The translations under genes and the position numbers were made by a program. 64,000 bases of DNA from Epiperipatus broadwayi (lineage: Eukaryota > Onychophora > Udeonychophora > Euonychophora > Peripatidae), in contig JAQFVV010006845.1 in assembly GCA_028023455.1 (NCBI GenBank), positions 236,157 to 300,156 of the forward strand, written 5' to 3'. Positions 57,755 through 64,000 of this stretch are shown here, piece by piece (position 1 is the stretch's first letter; each line of letters starts with the position of its first letter). The notes beneath the pieces are model-generated. The model was not told where the DNA came from. It did not search any database and was given only the letters and a program-made list of their open reading frames with translations.

Positions 57755-58500
57755 AATTTAAACAAAGATGGTGTAATATATTAAACCATAAGTGATAACT
57801 AAATGATTATTATTTTCATATTACATCTTGCTTACACAAACTAATAAGATGTCTACTTACCACCTAAATTTAGTAATTGTCTTAATAACAGATTGTTCAT
57901 GAAGCCTTCGTTAAGTAATTTATAAAGTTTTTTAAAAAAACTCAATGTATCCATTTCCATGCTTTTTACCTAAATTTAAATCTAGTCCAAGAAAACTTTA
58001 AATTATTAACAGGCAAGTGATTTTTTTAGATAGCCAAACTATAATCATTTCAGATAGTAAGTTATTAATGGAAAAAGACACACCATCAGTAATTTGAAAA
58101 CCTAAAGTATAATTTTCTTTTGCTATTTCTTTATAACTAAGCTTTATTTTTCCTTCTGTGGTCTGTTTTAATTATAAGTTCATAAAGCAACCATTTAAAA
58201 ATGTGGAAGCTTTAAAATAATTAGTTTTCATGTTAAGTAATGCATTATTACAACATGATGCCATATTAATATTAAAAGATTTTAGGTCCAGGTAACAATC
58301 TAATAAACAGTTCACCTCAACAATCTTTAAATCTTCTAAATCCAAGTGTGTGTTTATAATTAAATGTATTTTTTTTTATATTTTTAATACCTTTTTCTTA
58401 CAATATAGTATGAAAAAAAAACAATACAATTATATCATATATACTTGCCATGAAATTTATTTAGTTAAATATTAATGTACATTAAAATATAAATAAAGCA
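57755..58500 (-). other. Possible eroded coding relic
   Basis: On the minus strand 58330-58010 translates with few stops (LLDCYLDLKSFNINMASCCN; IKLSYKEIAKENYTLGFQIT). The composition is less junk-like than that of neighbouring AT DNA. I do not recognise a domain. It lies downstream, on the same strand, of a weak ribozyme-like box (58542-58548), so it might be the N-terminal part of a PLE, but this is a guess. Confidence 0.3.
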
Positions 58501-58517
58501 GTATACATCACATAATA

Positions 58518-58555
58518 AACATTTTAAAATTTGCAGAGCCTTCATCAGACTAAAT
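58518..58555 (-). ncRNA. Weak hammerhead-like box
   Basis: CTGATGA (58542-58548, minus strand) followed by AGGCTCTGCAAATTTTAAAATG. There is no clear stem II and no GAAA, only TAAA. It resembles a PLE-tail motif that has lost its second half. Kept as a low-confidence relic. Confidence 0.2.
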
Positions 58556-58599
58556 ATATTTTGACAATAATTGGCATTGTGGCTAAATTTTTAGACCAA

Positions 58600-59395
58600 T
58601 GAAGGTGGTCTGACTTATTTCTATTTTAGATACTACAAAACATTTAATCTATGTAAGATCAAGCTAATAATGCAGTTAGTTACTCAGAAAAAAATTTATC
58701 TGTTAAATAAACCACAGTAAAATTATATTAATTCAGCAGAAAGGTATTTTCATATAGCTAGCTTTTCACTGACATTATAAAAAAAATCTGTAGAGATTCT
58801 AATTGCAAGATAAAATTATAGTGGCTTTATTAATTTTTTCAATTTTGTATGTACTTATAGATTGCAATAGCATTCAACAAAACATCATATGATTTCTTCT
58901 ATACATATTACTTATAAGTAGCAATTGTATTTTTCTATTCTGTGTGCTCTCTTGTGTAAAGTTAATTAATCAACAGCTATATTATATAATAGTTCTTAAT
59001 AATATCCCATTTAATGTTCTCTTACCCATATTATTAGACTAGCTTTTAGCTTATAATTATAATCAACGCAGAAGTTTGCATATGGATCTAGTGTCCATTA
59101 TTGAATGAATACATTTCCTCCTGGCATTAGATATTAATGAAAGATTTTAGAGTAAAGGAGCATTAAGAAATTCTGATCAAAAACTTTTTGTGATGAAGTC
59201 AAAGGCTAAAGTCTATTCTGATAACATAAATAAAAATACACTTAATTGGAGATCATTAAAGACTACCACTTAGCATCTATTAATTACTCAAGCTTACATA
59301 ACATGGCAAAACATGGAATATGTAAAATAAATTTCTACTCTATGAATTGATTGGAAAATTGCTCCTTATATGGCTTCTAGTTTATGTTTAACCAC
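58600..59395. other. AT-rich spacer, no gene seen
   Basis: AT-rich sequence without recognisable features. Confidence 0.5.
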
Positions 59396-59408
59396 AATTA
59401 CATAAGTT

Positions 59409-59607
59409 TTAAGCCAATAAACAATAAACATCACATGATCACCATTTCTTATGCTTGCTTATAACTGTTATTAAAACAGGCAAAACTCTCTATACATTTT
59501 GCCACTCAATGGCATTAGATGGGGATTTTATGCACAAGCCTCTGGCATCCACTGATTACTCCTACTTGCACTGAGTGGCAATAAATATAGAGAGTTTTGC
59601 CTGTTTT
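59409..59607 (+). mobile_element. Family A foldback fragment with 13-bp target duplication
   Basis: The left part is the inverted family A 3' end (CATCACATGATCACCATTTC, then AAACAGGCAAAACTCTCTAT). The right part is the sense block GGGGATTTTATGCACAAGCC to AGAGAGTTTTGCCTGTTTT. AATTACATAAGTT flanks the whole at 59396-59408 and 59608-59620. There is no ribozyme core. Here the family's 3' terminal block (GATCATGTGATG) lies only on the inverted arm, unlike the other foldbacks. Confidence 0.85.
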
Positions 59608-59624
59608 AATTACATAAGTTAGAT

Positions 59625-62600
59625 GTTATTAAATTTTATTCTGGAAACAGAGCAAAATAGGTTTGAAACTATTGATAAGACTCCAGTCATATCTAAAATA
59701 ATCTAATCCATAACACAGGATTAATAGAATTTGATTGGGGATTTTGCAAAAAAACTTATTTTTATGATGTTCCTGAAAGTTAATTATTAGAAAAAAAGAA
59801 CAGTTAATCAATCGTTTATTTTATATATAGGGGTAATAATTGATAAATTACATATTAATGATTCTCACATTTTGATAATAATCTTTCTGCAATTTTTATA
59901 AAAGTCAACTTTTACAGACGCCTATTTCTCATTTAGATGAGACTTTTTACTATTAGACATGGTGCAGAATATACAATTATTTTTAATAAATAAAATAAAT
60001 ATTACAAGAGATTTTCGTAGTATACTAGACATTCAAAAACTAAGGCAAGTTGCTTGAATATCATATATTTATATCGTTTTGCACTTTATATATTTAAATT
60101 GGGAATTAAATTTATATATGTCCGAAGTTTTATTTATATAGAAATAAAATGATAATGATATATACAACTGTATAATGCTATTTTTTTCTCATTTTCGAAA
60201 CAATATGTAGTATTTATTTTATATTTTTTAAATATCTTATTTAAATAAATTAATAAAAATGGCTCACTTTTTTCAAATAACCAATAACTTTAGAATTAAA
60301 TAAAAGTTTGACTTTTTAAAAAAAAAAAAAAATCTAAACTTAAATGCTTCTTTAACTTTTCATATAGTTTTTTCTAAGTTCTTTTTCTTTTTTTGTAAAA
60401 AAAAGTTTTGACTTTAGTTTTCTTGTATTAGATTCATTAATAAATAGATTTGTATGATAAATCATACATGAAATACCAATATTATCTTTGTTCATTTTGA
60501 GATTAAAGAGAACGAAAATTTATTCTAATAATAATATACTATTATCAAAAAACTTTTATTTTTTTTGCATGATTTTACTATATTTACCTCGTGCAATCAT
60601 TTATATTAATTATTTTTATCATGAAATCTTTCAAGTGTTTGTAACGCTAAGGCATTACATATATATATATATTTAAATAAATAAATAAGATAATGTTAAT
60701 TTTTCACTGACATTTATAGTTTATATCTGGGATAGAAATAATATGATAATTTATAATTTGGCTTAATAAATGATTAGTAATAATCATTTATATATTTTAA
60801 ATGGATGGCTTCATAGATAGAAGTATAGAAAGTTTGTATTTGTTCATGCAAAAATTTGTTTTGATAAACATTGAATAAGAATTGTAAGAGAGTCTGACCT
60901 GGACCATTTGAAAAGTGCTAATCCAGCATTATAAAATACTTCTTGGGAGTCTTTTCTTTTCGTATGTCTTTATTCATATGGTACAAAAATATACGATGAA
61001 ATCGATTTTTTAAATACTTTAAAAAAAATTATTGCACATATAAACATAGAAATAAATTATGATTTTTCCATGGATTTATATTTAATTAAAAAAGAAATAT
61101 ATTAATTTCTAATTGAGTTTAAAAATAATATCTAGGCTAAAAATGATATGGTCATCCCTAGCGTAATAAATGATTAGTAACAATCAATAATGTAACTTTC
61201 TATAATGGATGGTGTTAAAGATGAGAGTGCAAAAAAATAAATAAATTGAAACTTATAAACCAAAATGACGATCATTATTAATGGTAGATATATATAAACT
61301 TATAGCTCAGTCTCATCGGATTTCTTTTTTTATATATAAGAATTTTAATTACACCAATCTGAATCATTCCATGTCTAATATATTATTACATCAATATTAT
61401 ATGAATTTTTTAACAATAAAACAATAATCATGAGACATTATCTAATCATCTGATAAGGCAACCTTTTTAACATTAAGCATATACCAAAAGCATACCCACA
61501 ATGGCATATAAATATAACAAAGTATTAACTCCACTAAAATATTAATGATACACTGATGACTAACAACAAAATAAGTAAAGTATATTGATTATTAAAATTT
61601 CCCAAGATAAACTTAATAATAATAATATAATATATGACTCATCTACTTATTGGAATTATTTTCATACCACTCATTTATTAACATTTCTTAAATAAATAAA
61701 CATCTCAGATAAATATTGTTTTTTCAATGGATAAGTTAATCTGCATAAGTAAATGTAAAAAGAGATTTTACTCACATCCAGATACAGTTAAAATAATTAA
61801 GAAAAGATATAATAATCATTGTCTCTTCTTTAAATTATTTAACTAACTTTTCCTATGAATTGACTATTAAAAAAAAATATTAATCAATACTTATAACATG
61901 ATTAATTACAATAATTAATTTCCAACATAATTCACTATCACAATGGATTTTTCTGATTCTTGTATATCATGTTAATTACTCAACTCTTCACTATAATCAC
62001 TGAGAATAATGTAGAAAATTTAAATTAATTAATGTTTTTAAATACAATATCAAATGTCTTGAATAATCACCATATTTTTCTTGTCTATTATCTTATCTCA
62101 AATTATGTGCAACAATTCCAAATATATTCAATCATTATAATATATGTGCTGCAAAGATGAATAACAATGACTTGGGAACAAGAAATGAGACTATCAGCAC
62201 TTTACTAATTTAAAACAAACATTAACATTTATTATAATAAGATTATGCATATTTAAAAATAATTTACAAATATCTTAGCTCTAATGAGCAATATTTAAAA
62301 TACTATAACAAAACTTTACAAAATGAAATGAATTAAGTAATTATTACAAACTAAAATAATTCATACTTCAATCTAAAGTAATTTACAAATAGGATATCAT
62401 ATATTACAATATTTTATTCCATTATAATTAATATATTTCTTAACATTTTATAGTAAAATATATATACAAGTTGTATATTTTCCAGATATATTAATTTACA
62501 TTCCAACTCATTCACCTTTAACCTTTATACAATATTGTCTAATTACAATTCTACAACTTATATCTATTCATTATATTTTATTATAAAATAAATGCTTGAT

Positions 62601-64000
62601 TATTTTAGTTATTCATTAAGATATGACATCATATTCCGTTACATACAATAATAAGAATAAATATCAGGTATTCTTTCAATATTATACCACTTATAGCTTA
62701 TACTCTCATTTTGTTCTTTGATCTTATATATCAAATACAACATTCACAAAATATATTTTCTTATATCCTTTAATATTCTATTTGTTTCATATTTTATCAT
62801 TTTTGCAATAAATTAGCCTATCTTTTCATCATTTGAAAATCTAACTATTACCACTATTTATATCTTTCATTTATTAATATGATATTTATACCAGCGTGAC
62901 TTTTTGTGATAAACAGTGTGGGATGGATATCTTATAAAATTATAAGAACAATATCATGAACTAAATGTAACTTAAATCCTCCTATCATATTGTGTCCACC
63001 TTAATTTATTATCATGACTACTATTTCAAGCTTTTACAGATTTTAGAAATGTCACTATCCATTACATCTTAATTATTCCAATTTATTTTATGCATTTTCA
63101 TATTTGATCTGAATAAACACATCCAAAACACTACAAGATTTCTAATAGATATACTTTTCTGTATCACTACTTAACAATCTGACACTCCTTACAAGATACT
63201 TCATCACATAAAATATAATACATTACTTCCCTTATAACATCTAAACTTATCAGTAACTCATTATACTACTTTTAACATACCAAGAAAACTAAAACCAAAA
63301 AAATTGTTTTATGATGGAATTTATCATAAATATAATAAATAATTTATCTTTAATTTGTAAAGAAATTAATCATACACACCATTATACAAACATACTAATA
63401 TTATAACAAATGCATTCAATTCTTTGTCATATACTTTAATTTATGTTTATATAATTATAACTGTCACACATCTTTATTTCCCTGATTCCATGCTTAAAAT
63501 TAAATATCAATATCCTATAGTTTATTAAAATATTAGCTTAAGCATAATAGTTTATGATTACCACCACTTACTCTCTTGTAAATATCACCTCTTCCATATT
63601 ATAGAATTTTAATTAATAAAAAAAAAATTATATATAAAAAATTTAAATAATTAAATCTAACATGAAATATAAAATAAATAATTTTAAATGCTGAATACTA
63701 TATTAATATTGTAGTCAATTCAAATAAAACAATACAAACAGAAATGTTTGCTTCAAATTCTTGAAATAAATAAAAAATCACAACACATAATTGAGTGTAC
63801 GATTTGTATGGTGACACCAATGGCCAACTGGTTCTCTTTTTTCTCTGTATCCATGCTCTTTAATAATGCTTATAATTTGTAAATAAATAAAAAAAATCCA
63901 AATTAAAATTATCTATCCAATAATAGATTCTTGTTGCATAAGTTCATCCTTTCATTCTATGATATCTACATGATTACTTCACAATATAGTAAATATATAT
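59625..64000. other. Long AT-rich stretch, no gene seen
   Basis: Very AT-rich DNA with short ORFs of 60-62 codons (59629-59811 minus, 60488-60676 plus) that look random. A (TA)n run lies at 60659-60670. Two diverged copies of a block containing AATAAATGATTAGTAAYAATC lie at 60700-60830 and 61083-61215. From 61400 to the end I see no repeat, RNA gene or coding region. Confidence 0.55.

Overview
This is a window of very AT-rich eukaryotic DNA, almost certainly from an invertebrate animal. It shows polyA-tailed tRNA-derived SINEs, LINEs with 3' poly-purine or microsatellite tails, hAT and pogo-type DNA transposons, long (AAT)n and (ATC)n microsatellites, and several Penelope-like elements (PLEs) with a GIY-YIG endonuclease. 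A run of 500 Ns (24505-25004) is a scaffold gap of nominal size. I cannot name the species. I found no complete host protein gene. One exon-like stretch on the minus strand (22907-23060) is the only host-exon candidate, and it is weak. There is no operon-like organisation.

The dominant theme is a set of short retroelements that carry a hammerhead-ribozyme-like (HHR) core: CTGANGA, a short hairpin, then GAAA. I sort them into families. A: 5200-5980, 6596-6827, 21187-21935, 47175-47430, 59409-59607. B: 10096-10585. C: 38055-38130, 51080-51600, 57484-57735. D: 25470-26285, 40296-41985. Further PLE-tail types lie at 46-80, 7078-7743, 15538-16840, 45521-45850, 51722-52155 and 53197-53387. Several are tandem dimers of a 450-480 bp unit, as expected of animal 'retrozymes' (non-autonomous HHR elements thought to use PLE machinery). 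Many are foldbacks, in which the 3' end also appears in inverted orientation at the 5' side. Five elements are flanked by clear 13-14 bp target-site duplications and two more by probable 12-13 bp ones; in six of the seven the duplication lies outside the whole foldback (the seventh is a simple fragment). Each foldback therefore entered in one event. In the best copy (21243-21308) stems I and II can be paired by eye, and the stem III segment is the palindrome ACTAGT followed by C, which suggests a double (dimeric) hammerhead. Families B, C and D have different palindromes at the same place.

Layout: 1-2740, low-complexity AT DNA. 2747-4034, PLE 1 with inverted flanks. 4740-5125, RTE scrap. 5.2-10.6 kb, elements of families A and B and a 660-bp palindrome. 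13.4-14.1 kb, two tRNA SINEs. 15.5-16.85 kb, PLE 2 with a tRNA-like module. 19.1-20.3 kb, decayed RTE-type LINE. 20.9-21.9 kb, (AAT)n and a family A dimer. 22.6-24.5 kb, less AT-rich unexplained stretch, then the gap. 25.5-26.3 kb, family D dimer. 28.6-34.97 kb, L1/Tx1-like LINE debris including a 3x650-bp tandem array of LINE 3' ends. 37.37-42.10 kb, a hAT transposon with an 8-bp duplication, a decayed transposase, and nested family C and D/PLE insertions. 43.5-47.4 kb, hairpin and HHR relics. 51-53.4 kb, family C and PLE-tail foldbacks. 55.34-56.71 kb, a pogo/Tc-like element with a nested 209-bp hAT MITE. 57.5 and 59.4 kb, further foldbacks. 59.6-64 kb, featureless AT-rich DNA.
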